Assembly (NCBI RefSeq): GCF_009362815.1 | Contig: NZ_WHNX01000026.1 | Span: 1-35,675 of the forward strand | Direction: 5' to 3' | Source of the DNA: Alkalibaculum sporogenes | GTDB lineage: Bacteria; Bacillota; Clostridia; Eubacteriales; Alkalibacteraceae | DNA length: 35,675 nt | Shown: positions 1 through 7,066 of the stretch, piece by piece | Layout of the letters: each line of letters starts with the position of its first letter | Numbering within the stretch: the first letter of the stretch is position 1 | Made by a program: the position numbers and the translations under genes | The notes under the pieces: generated by a model | Told to the model about the DNA's origin: nothing | The model's input: only the letters and a program-made list of their open reading frames with translations | Database searches by the model: none

Positions 1-99
1 TTTTCCGTGATTGCACGAGAAAAAGAAATGAATTCTATGAGCAAGTGCCAACGACTGAGACCCCAAAGCGGTCGAAGCAATCTGCGTAGGATAAAGTAG
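1..99. repeat. 99-bp intergenic direct repeat, copy 1
   Basis: Positions 1-99 and 172-270 are identical, giving a 171-bp period; copy 1 may extend left beyond the window. The unit starts with nested inverted arms (TTTTC-CGTG, loop ATTG, CACG-a-GAAAA), and GATTGC near its start can pair with GCAATC near its end, so it can fold. There is no gene in 1-319, which lies just past the stop of the minus-strand mgsA. No transposase or coding signal is seen. Confidence 0.85.
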
Positions 100-171
100 A
101 TGCTAAATATTACAACCACAATTTATGATATAATATCCGAACCAGCAGATTGGCTCGCAGAATTCAAGTCA

Positions 172-270
172 TTTTCCGTGATTGCACGAGAAAAAGAAAT
201 GAATTCTATGAGCAAGTGCCAACGACTGAGACCCCAAAGCGGTCGAAGCAATCTGCGTAGGATAAAGTAG
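172..270. repeat. 99-bp intergenic direct repeat, copy 2
   Basis: Exact second copy of 1-99. Left of it, AGAATTCA (159-166) pairs with TGAATTCT (201-208) inside the copy, enclosing the TTTTC/GAAAA and CGTG/CACG arms in one long imperfect hairpin. The preceding bases at about 145-158 (AGCAGA then TTGGCTCG) match a piece of the 93-bp unit at 35445-35675 apart from a short indel, which links the two repeat types. After each copy an AATTTATGATATA string recurs (about 120-132 and 291-303). Confidence 0.85.
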
Positions 271-319
271 TTTCTACGTATGACCACTCAAATTTATGAT
301 ATAGTAACTACGTTCTAAC

Positions 320-712
320 TTACTTTACAACATTAACAATATCTTCAATGTTTTTCAACCCACCCAGTAGTATTTCAGCAGTACCTATATTAGTTGCTAA
401 AGGAATCTCATAAACATCAGATAATCGAAGTAATGCAGATATATCAGGTTCATGGGCTTGAGGAGTTAAGGGATCTCTTAAAAATATAATCATATCTAGT
501 TTGTCATCTGAGATATATGCTCCAATTTGCTGGTCCCCTCCAAGAGGTCCTGATTTAAAACAGTGCACTTCTATACCAGTTGCATCAATAATTCTTTGAC
601 CTGTTGTACCCGTTGCATAAATAACATGTTTTTTCAAAACTTCTTTATAATATACCGCCAGTTTTACTATTTCATCTTTTTTCTTATCATGAGCAATAAA
701 TGCAATATTCAT
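320..712 (-). CDS. mgsA: Methylglyoxal synthase
   Basis: Converts dihydroxyacetone phosphate to methylglyoxal and phosphate in the cytosol, an overflow bypass of lower glycolysis. The 130 residues match the family length. Visible signatures are the N-terminal [10 protein letters not shown], the phosphate loop [17 protein letters not shown] with the catalytic Asp, and [12 protein letters not shown] with the active-site His, followed by ALLRL and IPLATN. The ATG at 712 is preferred because MNIAFIAHD is the usual family start and a GTGAG motif lies about 8 nt upstream; an in-frame GTG at 721 would add three residues. It follows the TIGR03915-type gene by about 50 bp on the same strand with no obvious terminator between, so it may be read from the LexA-boxed promoter at 2766-2805. 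Confidence 0.95.
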   Translation of the reverse strand: MNIAFIAHDKKKDEIVKLAVYYKEVLKKHVIYATGTTGQRIIDATGIEVHCFKSGPLGGDQQIGAYISDDKLDMIIFLRDPLTPQAHEPDISALLRLSDVYEIPLATNIGTAEILLGGLKNIEDIVNVVK

Positions 713-763
713 AAACTTCACTCACTTTCTTTTATTTTTCATTTAACAATCTTAATTATCTCA

Positions 764-1489
764 CTAATTAAACTCTAATAAATCATTACGATATTTTAAT
801 GGGACAAAGCTTTGTTGCAATTTTAAATTTTTTCTACTTTCTATTCCTATAGTTTTAAAATAAGTTTTCCATAGTTCTTCATAAATATCTTGTCCCTTTA
901 TATCTTGGTATATGTTTTTATCAAAAGTAGCCATTACCCATTTTCCTTCTTTTGATACAATTGCTGTATTTCTATTCTTATCATGGATAATAAAAGCTTC
1001 ACTTTTAAATCTATCAGAAAAATGATCTGCAATAATAGGAAGGATATTAAATGACGGATGAATACCACAATAAAGCACACTCCCTAATAAAGTAAATCTA
1101 ACATATCCTAAAAACCTATGGCTCTCCATCTTGACTTTTTTAACTATTTGTAGTAATGGAAGAACTGCATCATGAGTATGATAATTGTTAAATGCCTTTC
1201 CCATTTTAAACCCTAAATTCAAATAATCTAGTATATATTTTTCTTTATTTATATTATCAGACAAAAAACAATGTAATACATTTTTAAGAACATCTAAAGA
1301 TAATTCATTTTTTATCGTCCTGTACATAATATCAGAATCTACTAAATTTGTCTCAATTTCTTCATATATTTCTACTAGTGATACTTGATAAGAAACCTTA
1401 GAAAATATGCCAGAACATGTTTTTTTATAATAATGATTATAGCACGCAGTTAGTAGACCATCAAAAGTGTCATCATATAAATAATGCAC
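764..1489 (-). CDS. TIGR03915-type putative DNA repair protein (DUF4130)
   Basis: Family of unproven biochemistry found almost always next to the radical SAM protein encoded upstream here, and presumed to act with it on nucleic acid. Seen: LYDDTFDGLLTACY at the N terminus; the central HRFLGYVRFTLL and HFSDRF blocks followed by AFIIHDKNRNTAIV; and a C-terminal WKTYFKTIGIESRKN block ending in a PLKYRNDLLEF-type tail, all matching the family plan. The GTG at 1489 makes the protein begin at the conserved YLYD segment, with AAGGGA about 11 nt upstream. A TTG at 1516 would extend it by 9 residues and overlap the upstream stop by 8 bp, but has no visible ribosome binding site. Translation is probably coupled to the upstream gene. 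Confidence 0.85.
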   Translation of the reverse strand: MHYLYDDTFDGLLTACYNHYYKKTCSGIFSKVSYQVSLVEIYEEIETNLVDSDIMYRTIKNELSLDVLKNVLHCFLSDNINKEKYILDYLNLGFKMGKAFNNYHTHDAVLPLLQIVKKVKMESHRFLGYVRFTLLGSVLYCGIHPSFNILPIIADHFSDRFKSEAFIIHDKNRNTAIVSKEGKWVMATFDKNIYQDIKGQDIYEELWKTYFKTIGIESRKNLKLQQSFVPLKYRNDLLEFN

Positions 1490-1508
1490 GTCTATTTCAT
1501 TCCCTTCT

Positions 1509-2747
1509 CTATCCAAAAAAACTTAGTTGTTGATGCTTTTGCTCATTTAGATATTTTTTTATGATAAAATCTTTGTCTAAATTATCTCCATAATACTTAC
1601 CTTTGCAAGTCACGAAATACTTCGCCCTCTTTATAACACATCCCGTTTTGCATAAAGCCTCAAAATTCAGGTAAGCCACTTTTCTCTCTTTTATAATTCT
1701 GCGAGCAGAAGTATGGCCAATACCAGGTATCTGGATTAGTTTTTCTAAAGACGCATAATTTATTTCTACTGGAAAGTGTTGTAGATTATTAAGAGCCCAG
1801 TTCATTTTTGGATCAAATTTTGTGCTAATAAATTCACTTCCACCAACAAAAATATCTTTTGTTTTAAAATTATAAAATCTCAAAAGCCAATCCGCTTGAT
1901 ACAACCGGTGTTCTCTAAGCAGCGGAGGCGTAGTTTGGGTAGATGACAATACTGAATTTTCATTTACAGGTACATATGCTGAATAATATACACGCTTCAT
2001 ATTAAATTTTTTATAGAGATATTCCGAACAATTTAGTATATTATAATCTGTATCATCTGTAGCTCCAATAATCATTTGTGTAGATTGCCCTGCTGGTACA
2101 AACCTTTTATAAGTTTTTAAAGATCTCTTTTCGTCTGCTGTGAGTAGTAACTGATTGTTGATTTCTTTCATAGGAGTAATTATATTTACATGTTTTTTTT
2201 GTGGAGCCAATTTTTGCAACGACTCCTTAGTTGGTAATTCAATATTAATACTCATACGGTCTGTTAGATATCCACAGTTATTAATAAGTTCTTTATCTGC
2301 TCCAGGGATAGCTTTAATGTGAATATACCCATTAAAATGATATTTGTTCCTAAGTAGTAATAAAACACGATATATGTCTTCCATAGTTTGGTTTGGGCTT
2401 TTTTCAATAGCAGAACTTAAAAATAAACCTTCTATATAATTTCTACGATAAAACTCTATAGTAAGTTTAGCTACTTCTTCAGGTGTAAAAGTTGCCCTAT
2501 GTACATCATTAGTCACTTTGTTTACACAATATGCACAATCATATATACAATTATTTGTTAATAATATTTTAAGCAAAGAAATACATCGACCATCAGATGA
2601 CCAACTATGACAAATACCAAAAGATCTTGAATTTCCTAAAGTTTTATGAGAATTATTACGCCTCTCCACGCCACTAGATGAGCACGATACATCGTATTTT
2701 GCAGCATCTGATAATATTTCTAGTTTTTTAAATATAATTTCATCCAT
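1509..2747 (-). CDS. Radical SAM protein, putative DNA modification/repair (TIGR03916 type)
   Basis: 412 residues. The radical SAM [4Fe-4S] motif C67-x3-C71-x2-C74 (NNCIYDCAYC) is present, so it should bind S-adenosylmethionine and make a 5'-deoxyadenosyl radical. A helix-hairpin-helix DNA-binding motif lies near residues 335-355 (IQIPGIGHTSARRI), which argues for a nucleic acid substrate. The N terminus carries the family's YDVSCSSSG block. The ATG has AGGTGA 7 nt upstream. It is first in a run with the TIGR03915 partner and mgsA. The promoter with TTGATA/TATAAT and a LexA box points to SOS control. The exact reaction is not known to me; the family name is a prediction. Confidence 0.92.
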   Translation of the reverse strand: MDEIIFKKLEILSDAAKYDVSCSSSGVERRNNSHKTLGNSRSFGICHSWSSDGRCISLLKILLTNNCIYDCAYCVNKVTNDVHRATFTPEEVAKLTIEFYRRNYIEGLFLSSAIEKSPNQTMEDIYRVLLLLRNKYHFNGYIHIKAIPGADKELINNCGYLTDRMSINIELPTKESLQKLAPQKKHVNIITPMKEINNQLLLTADEKRSLKTYKRFVPAGQSTQMIIGATDDTDYNILNCSEYLYKKFNMKRVYYSAYVPVNENSVLSSTQTTPPLLREHRLYQADWLLRFYNFKTKDIFVGGSEFISTKFDPKMNWALNNLQHFPVEINYASLEKLIQIPGIGHTSARRIIKERKVAYLNFEALCKTGCVIKRAKYFVTCKGKYYGDNLDKDFIIKKYLNEQKHQQLSFFG

Positions 2748-2765
2748 TTACTATCACCTATAGAT

Positions 2766-2794
2766 ATTATACCAAAGAATTTAATTTATATCAA
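2766..2794 (-). promoter_or_regulatory. Sigma-A promoter of the radical SAM operon
   Basis: On the minus strand, -35 TTGATA (2789-2794) and -10 TATAAT (2766-2771) are separated by 17 bp, 19 bp before the ATG at 2747. Five of six and six of six matches to the consensus make this a strong housekeeping promoter. Confidence 0.8.
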
Positions 2795-2805
2795 ACATAT
2801 GTTCG
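2792..2805 (-). promoter_or_regulatory. LexA (DinR) SOS box
   Basis: The minus strand reads CGAACATATGTTTG, matching every position of the Gram-positive LexA consensus CGAACRNRYGTTYG. It overlaps the -35 hexamer by three bases, an ideal position for repression. Binding is inferred; lexA itself is not in the window. Confidence 0.82.
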
Positions 2806-2887
2806 TCAAAATCGCAGTTATCTAGTACACACTTTACTCAGAAACTAGAATTTATTTTTTCATTCAACCACATTGTACTCAACCACA

Positions 2888-2975
2888 AGAAACACGCTTT
2901 GCGAGTTTCTCGCGGTTACGCGGTAATCGCCAAATGTCTGCAAGTAGCCACTTGACTCATTACTTCGCGATAATC
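2888..2975. repeat. Structured intergenic repeat (93-bp family), diverged copy
   Basis: Aligns along its length with the 93-bp unit at 35445-35675. It begins with a hairpin AGAAACACGC-TTT-GCGAGTTTCT (one A-A mismatch), then a GC-rich CGCGG/CGCGG stretch, then an imperfect stem whose loop centre is CTGCAAGTAG, then CTTGACTCATTACTTCGCGATAATC. An outer stem GTAATCGC with GCGATAAT-type bases is kept. It lies between the end of the DUF4179 gene and the start region of the radical SAM operon. Confidence 0.75.
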
Positions 2976-2980
2976 AAATG

Positions 2981-3005
2981 AGAGAGCTATTTATCATAGC
3001 CCTCT
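2981..3005 (-). terminator. Terminator-like stem-loop after the DUF4179 gene
   Basis: AGAGAGCTA (2981-2989) pairs with TAGCCCTCT (2997-3005) with one mismatch and a 7-nt loop, 11 bp past the stop at 3017. On the minus strand it is not followed by a clear T run, so termination is uncertain; it may belong to the adjoining repeat. Confidence 0.4.
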
Positions 3006-3016
3006 ACTTAAAATGT

Positions 3017-4330
3017 TCATTTTAGTTTATAATCTAATACGATCTGATTAAATATCTTCGTGTACCTAATCCTTTGAACGTGTAGGTTCATGTTATCTCC
3101 ATTACCAAGAAATTTTAAGGTTCTACTATAGTACGTCTTTTCCTCCCCATTAATTTCCCTTTTTTCGTACCCTTCAGGAATTGTTTCTAACAATTCTTTG
3201 TTTTCACCATTTATATTTAAATTTAATTTAGGTAAAGTAGTAGTTTCTTCTGTAGTTATTAAGATATACGTGTAATCTCCATCTTTTTTTACACTATTTA
3301 TATTTATATCCTGTCCTTTAATTTCTACGATTTTATTATCCACATCTCCAAGGTCTATCTTTTGATCCACATCATATATCCCTTCAAAAGATCTTAGCTC
3401 CAACTGTACTTCTTTTGTGTTTTCTGGTAATCGATCAAAAACAAGATCGTAATTAATGCCATTTAGATTTGTTGTCATTCCAGCGCCTTGAAGCTCTATT
3501 TCTTTCCCATTAGCATAAAGTGCTAATTGAATATCTTCTGGATATATTCTTTCTTTTTTTATATAGTCTAATCCTAATTCTAAAATATTTTGTATTTGTC
3601 CTTTAATAACTGTAGATGTAGGAGATGCTGTTAGCGATTTTACTCTTATACTTTTTTTATCAATTGATATATTCTTGTTTATAGGTACACGTATGCTCTT
3701 ACCAACAGCTTGCTTTCTATCAAGTTTAAAACTAATTTCACCATATTCACTTTTATTACCTTCTATATTATAATTTAAATTTAGTTTAACCGTATTATCA
3801 AAAAAACTAGGTGGATCATTAGTCTGTAAAACAAATCTTAGATAGTTCCCCTCTTCATCAAATTCTCCTATTCCTCTATATGATGGTAGACTTTTTCCAA
3901 ACATTAAATAAATATTCATCCTTTCACTTACATTTTGAATATTTCCTCTTGGATCATCGATAGAATAATAAAGTATAAGACTATTATCATCTAACATTAC
4001 TCCATCTAAAGTAACTGTTACACCATCACTAAATGAAAATGACTCCTCGACTACTTGACCTTTTCCTAACTCATTTAGTTCTTGCAATGTACCAGACATC
4101 ACATTGTCATATCCTACCAATTTTTTACCATAAAAAGCTAGTGTTTCTATGTTAAAACTAAAAAACAATAATACAATAATACATACAGCTATACTTTTTT
4201 GTAGACCCCTATTTTTTTTCTTTGATGCTTTTTCTAATGAATTCGTTAGTATCATTTCTAATTCTTCAGGTACATTGATTTCATCAATTATTCTTTTTTC
4301 TTCATAAAGAAGTTCCTCAATTTTATCCAT
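3017..4330 (-). CDS. DUF4179 membrane protein, probable anti-sigma factor
   Basis: 437 residues. A cytosolic N terminus of about 45 residues carries acidic and basic helices. One membrane segment follows at about 46-60 (SIAVCIIVLLFFSF), then the DUF4179 start (NIETLAFYGKKLVGYDN) and a long beta-rich extracytoplasmic domain to the end. Members usually sit beside an ECF sigma factor and are taken to hold it at the membrane. The ATG overlaps the 3' end of the sigma gene by 8 bp, so the two are translationally coupled. The signal sensed cannot be read from sequence. Confidence 0.85.
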   Translation of the reverse strand: MDKIEELLYEEKRIIDEINVPEELEMILTNSLEKASKKKNRGLQKSIAVCIIVLLFFSFNIETLAFYGKKLVGYDNVMSGTLQELNELGKGQVVEESFSFSDGVTVTLDGVMLDDNSLILYYSIDDPRGNIQNVSERMNIYLMFGKSLPSYRGIGEFDEEGNYLRFVLQTNDPPSFFDNTVKLNLNYNIEGNKSEYGEISFKLDRKQAVGKSIRVPINKNISIDKKSIRVKSLTASPTSTVIKGQIQNILELGLDYIKKERIYPEDIQLALYANGKEIELQGAGMTTNLNGINYDLVFDRLPENTKEVQLELRSFEGIYDVDQKIDLGDVDNKIVEIKGQDININSVKKDGDYTYILITTEETTTLPKLNLNINGENKELLETIPEGYEKREINGEEKTYYSRTLKFLGNGDNMNLHVQRIRYTKIFNQIVLDYKLK

Positions 4331-4844
4331 CTAGATAATCACCTCCTATTAACTCCTTTAAATTCTTAATACCATTGCTTAATCTTGATTTAACAGTACC
4401 AACAGGTATCTTTAAAATTTGTGCGATAGACTCGTAATCTAAATCAGTAAAATATTTGAGCCTAATAACCTCTTGATGTCTATAGCTCAACTTTGATAAG
4501 TACTTTTGTATAAATATCTTTTCTTCACATTCACCGTATACTTCAATTTTCTGTTCTTCCACATCATCTATAGATATAATCTTTTTATTTCTTCTTAACT
4601 TTTTTTTACATATATTCACTAATATAGTCTTGCTCCAAGAATAAAAAGAATCTTCCTTTTTCAATCTATTTATATTCTCATAGAGTATAATAATCATATC
4701 CTGCATAGTATCTAAAGCATCTTCTTTATTATTCATAAAGACATATGCTAATTTATAATATTCATTTTGATGTGTCATAACTAATTGTAATAAGGCTTGT
4801 TTATCGCCTCTTTTTGCTTGTTTAATAAGCAACTTTGATTCCAA
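4323..4844 (-). CDS. ECF-type RNA polymerase sigma-70 factor
   Basis: 173 residues. Region 2 covers about residues 10-80, with ALDTMQDMIIILYENI as region 2.2 and FYSWSKTILVNICKKKLRR as 2.3-2.4. Region 4 covers about 118-168, with a helix-turn-helix LDYESIAQILKIPVGTVKSR. No other domains are present, which is the minimal ECF architecture. The TTG start is fixed by a full AGGAGGTGAT ribosome binding site 7 nt upstream. A TATAAT (minus strand, 4871-4876) lies 27 bp before the start, but I see no convincing -35. Partner anti-sigma is the overlapping downstream gene. The target regulon is unknown. Confidence 0.93.
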   Translation of the reverse strand: MESKLLIKQAKRGDKQALLQLVMTHQNEYYKLAYVFMNNKEDALDTMQDMIIILYENINRLKKEDSFYSWSKTILVNICKKKLRRNKKIISIDDVEEQKIEVYGECEEKIFIQKYLSKLSYRHQEVIRLKYFTDLDYESIAQILKIPVGTVKSRLSNGIKNLKELIGGDYLDG

Positions 4845-4964
4845 CTTATCACCTCCTTATATATAAGAGTATTATATCTGTCTAAAAGTTCATTTAATTA
4901 ATAATCAAATAAAAAAAATATTTCACGCGGTATATACACAAATAATTAAGATTCTACGAAAAAT

Positions 4965-5005
4965 AAAATCCCTCTAAAAATGAATTTATATCTTAGAAGG
5001 ATTTT
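4965..5005 (-). terminator. Rho-independent terminator after fprA
   Basis: Arms AAAATCCCTCTAA (4965-4977) and TTAGAAGGATTTT (4993-5005) form a 13-bp stem with one mismatch, 16 bp after the stop at 5021. On the minus strand it runs into TTTTATTTTT. Confidence 0.85.
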
Positions 5006-5020
5006 TCAAAACTTTTTATA

Positions 5021-6223
5021 CTATATTATTGATTGGTAAAATTCATCAACAAGATTTTCTAATGCTTCTTCTTGTTCACGTTTCATTGTTGATTTTAATT
5101 CAAAAGGTTTACCGATTATTTCTATGTTTTTCATTTTACTTAACATTTCTTGCATTATCGCTGTTGATTTACAAGACCAAGTATAATTTCCTACTATTGA
5201 AACTTTTCGATTTTGAAATTGTAAAGCTTCTAACTCCCTTAATAGAGACTCCATACCATAATATAGACCCATATTATAAGTAGGAGAACCTACGATAAAA
5301 TGACTATATTTCCATAGATCAGAAATTATATATGATGGATGAGTTTTAGATACATCATATATACGCATATCTGTAATTCCCTTAAATGCAAGTTTAGATG
5401 CTATCACATTCATTACATTTTCTGTGTTACCATACATAGAGGCGTACACTAATACTACTCCATTCTTCTCAGGTTTATATTTACTCCAATAATCATATTT
5501 TTCCAGTATAAAAGGTAAATTTTTTCTCCATACTGGCCCATGAAGTGGGCAAATCATTTTAATTTCAAATGGAGATAATTTTTTTAAAACACTTTGCACT
5601 TGACCACCATACTTGCCAACTATATTTGCATAATAACGCCTAGCTTCTTCAAGAAAAACTGTATTAAAATCAGTTTCATCACTAAATATATTACCAGATA
5701 AAGCACCAAAAGTTCCAAATGCATCAGCAGAAAACAATATTTTTTCCTTTTCTTCATAAGTAAACATTACTTCTGGCCAATGTACCATAGGCGCATAATA
5801 AAATTTTAATTGATGCTCTCCTAAGGATAACTTATCACCTTCATTAATTTCTAAATAATTATTTTTACAATCATAATCGTAAAACTGTTCAAGAAACTGA
5901 AATGTTTTTTTATTACCTACTATTCTAACTGAAGGATAACGTTTAACTATTTCTTCGATATTTCCACAATGATCTGGCTCCATATGGTTAATAATTAAAT
6001 AATCTAAATTTCTACCATTCAACACATGAGTAATATTGTCAAAAAACAATGCACTTATAGATACATCTACTGTATCTATTAATGCAGTTTTTTCATCGAC
6101 AATTAAATATGAATTGTAGCACACTCCATTTGGTATTGGAAACATATTCTCAAAACGTTCTAATCTTCTATCATTTCCACCTACCCAGTATATATCTTGG
6201 GATATTTTTTGAATACAGTTCAT
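5021..6223 (-). CDS. fprA: Flavodiiron protein (A-type flavoprotein)
   Basis: Cytosolic enzyme that reduces O2 to water or NO to N2O in anaerobes. An N-terminal metallo-beta-lactamase-like domain (about 1-250) holds the full diiron ligand set: H80-x-E82-x-D84-H85, H148, D167 and H228. A C-terminal flavodoxin domain (about 255-400) binds FMN, with the phosphate loop ASMYGNTENV, then GSPTYNMG and GNYTWSCKS. The length of 400 is typical; there is no extra rubredoxin or flavin reductase domain, so electrons must come from a separate donor. The ATG has AGGAGG 6 nt upstream. A terminator follows. Confidence 0.96.
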   Translation of the reverse strand: MNCIQKISQDIYWVGGNDRRLERFENMFPIPNGVCYNSYLIVDEKTALIDTVDVSISALFFDNITHVLNGRNLDYLIINHMEPDHCGNIEEIVKRYPSVRIVGNKKTFQFLEQFYDYDCKNNYLEINEGDKLSLGEHQLKFYYAPMVHWPEVMFTYEEKEKILFSADAFGTFGALSGNIFSDETDFNTVFLEEARRYYANIVGKYGGQVQSVLKKLSPFEIKMICPLHGPVWRKNLPFILEKYDYWSKYKPEKNGVVLVYASMYGNTENVMNVIASKLAFKGITDMRIYDVSKTHPSYIISDLWKYSHFIVGSPTYNMGLYYGMESLLRELEALQFQNRKVSIVGNYTWSCKSTAIMQEMLSKMKNIEIIGKPFELKSTMKREQEEALENLVDEFYQSII

Positions 6224-6346
6224 TTTTTCCTCCTAAACCCTTATTGACCTTACTATATTTACCCAAAATCTTTTATCTTAATAATTATTTTGTCTTTAGA
6301 ATAAAATATCACTATTTCAATATCTGTGTATTAAATGTATATCATA

Positions 6347-6910
6347 CTAAATCATATTTGATAATTTCCTCAATATTTCGTCAGTTATTTCTTCTATAGT
6401 CTTATTATCTGTATTTATAATAATATCTGCTGCTTCAATATATCTATCTATTCTTTGCTCTAAAAGATTTGCAATAAATTCAATATTCATATTATTACGT
6501 AAAATTGGTCTTTCAGTATTATCTTTAACTCTTTCATATATAGTTTCTGGAGTTGCGCTTAGAAGGATTATCTTACCTTGATTTTTCATATGTGAAATAT
6601 TTTCTTCACGTAGGACTACCCCACCTCCGCAAGAAATAATTAATCCTTTTTTACTATTAAACTCAATTAATGTATTACTCTCACAGTTTCTAAAGTATTC
6701 TTCCCCACTCTCTTCAAAAATCTGATTTATACTCATACCTTCTTTCTCGGCAATATGCTGATCCATCTCTACTTCTTCCATAGAGAGAATTTCGCTTAAA
6801 CATTTAGCAATCGTGCTTTTCCCTGTACCCATGAAACCAATAATCATAATATTATAAGAAAACGTCTCTCCTAATTGAATTTTTTGACTAATATGTTCAG
6901 TATCATTCAT
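6347..6910 (-). CDS. aroK: Shikimate kinase
   Basis: ATP-dependent 3-phosphorylation of shikimate in aromatic amino acid synthesis, cytosolic. Seen: Walker A GFMGTGKST, the substrate-binding segment VEMDQHIAEKEGMSINQIF with EEYFR after it, the CGGGVV loop, ERPIL lid motif, and a final helix. At 187 residues it is slightly longer than usual because of an N-terminal leader of about 18 residues before the first strand. The ATG at 6910 (third codon of the open frame) is chosen because AGGAGA lies 6 nt upstream; the ATG at 6916 would touch that site directly. There are no other shikimate genes nearby, so it stands alone between fprA and the glycosylation genes. Confidence 0.93.
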   Translation of the reverse strand: MNDTEHISQKIQLGETFSYNIMIIGFMGTGKSTIAKCLSEILSMEEVEMDQHIAEKEGMSINQIFEESGEEYFRNCESNTLIEFNSKKGLIISCGGGVVLREENISHMKNQGKIILLSATPETIYERVKDNTERPILRNNMNIEFIANLLEQRIDRYIEAADIIINTDNKTIEEITDEILRKLSNMI

Positions 6911-7013
6911 TTTCATTCTCCTATCTTGTTTTAATATTATATCTAGTGAATTAAATTTCAGGTATTACAAACTTATTTCTTTTAATAACTATACCTTATT
7001 ATTTTGTATAAAT

Positions 7014-7045
7014 AAAGACGCTAACCATCTTAAGTTAACGTCTTT
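7014..7045 (-). terminator. Terminator after the GtrA-YfhO gene
   Basis: Arms AAAGACGCTAAC (7014-7025) and GTTAACGTCTTT (7034-7045) form a 12-bp stem with one mismatch and an 8-nt loop, 21 bp past the stop. On the minus strand it leads into CTTTATTTATA. Confidence 0.8.
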
Positions 7046-7066
7046 AAATTTATTGTTATTGGGTAG

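Noticed and set aside
1-270. Insertion sequence ends
   Set aside because: Direct repeats without a transposase or terminal inverted repeats flanking a gene; they look like structured intergenic repeats.
563-778. Plus-strand 71-residue open frame
   Set aside because: Antisense to mgsA, low-complexity hydrophobic text, no ribosome binding site.
4871-4928. ECF autoregulated promoter upstream of the sigma gene
   Set aside because: TGAAAT and TGAACT strings and a TATAAT exist, but no pair has the right spacing and no CGTC-type -10 is seen.
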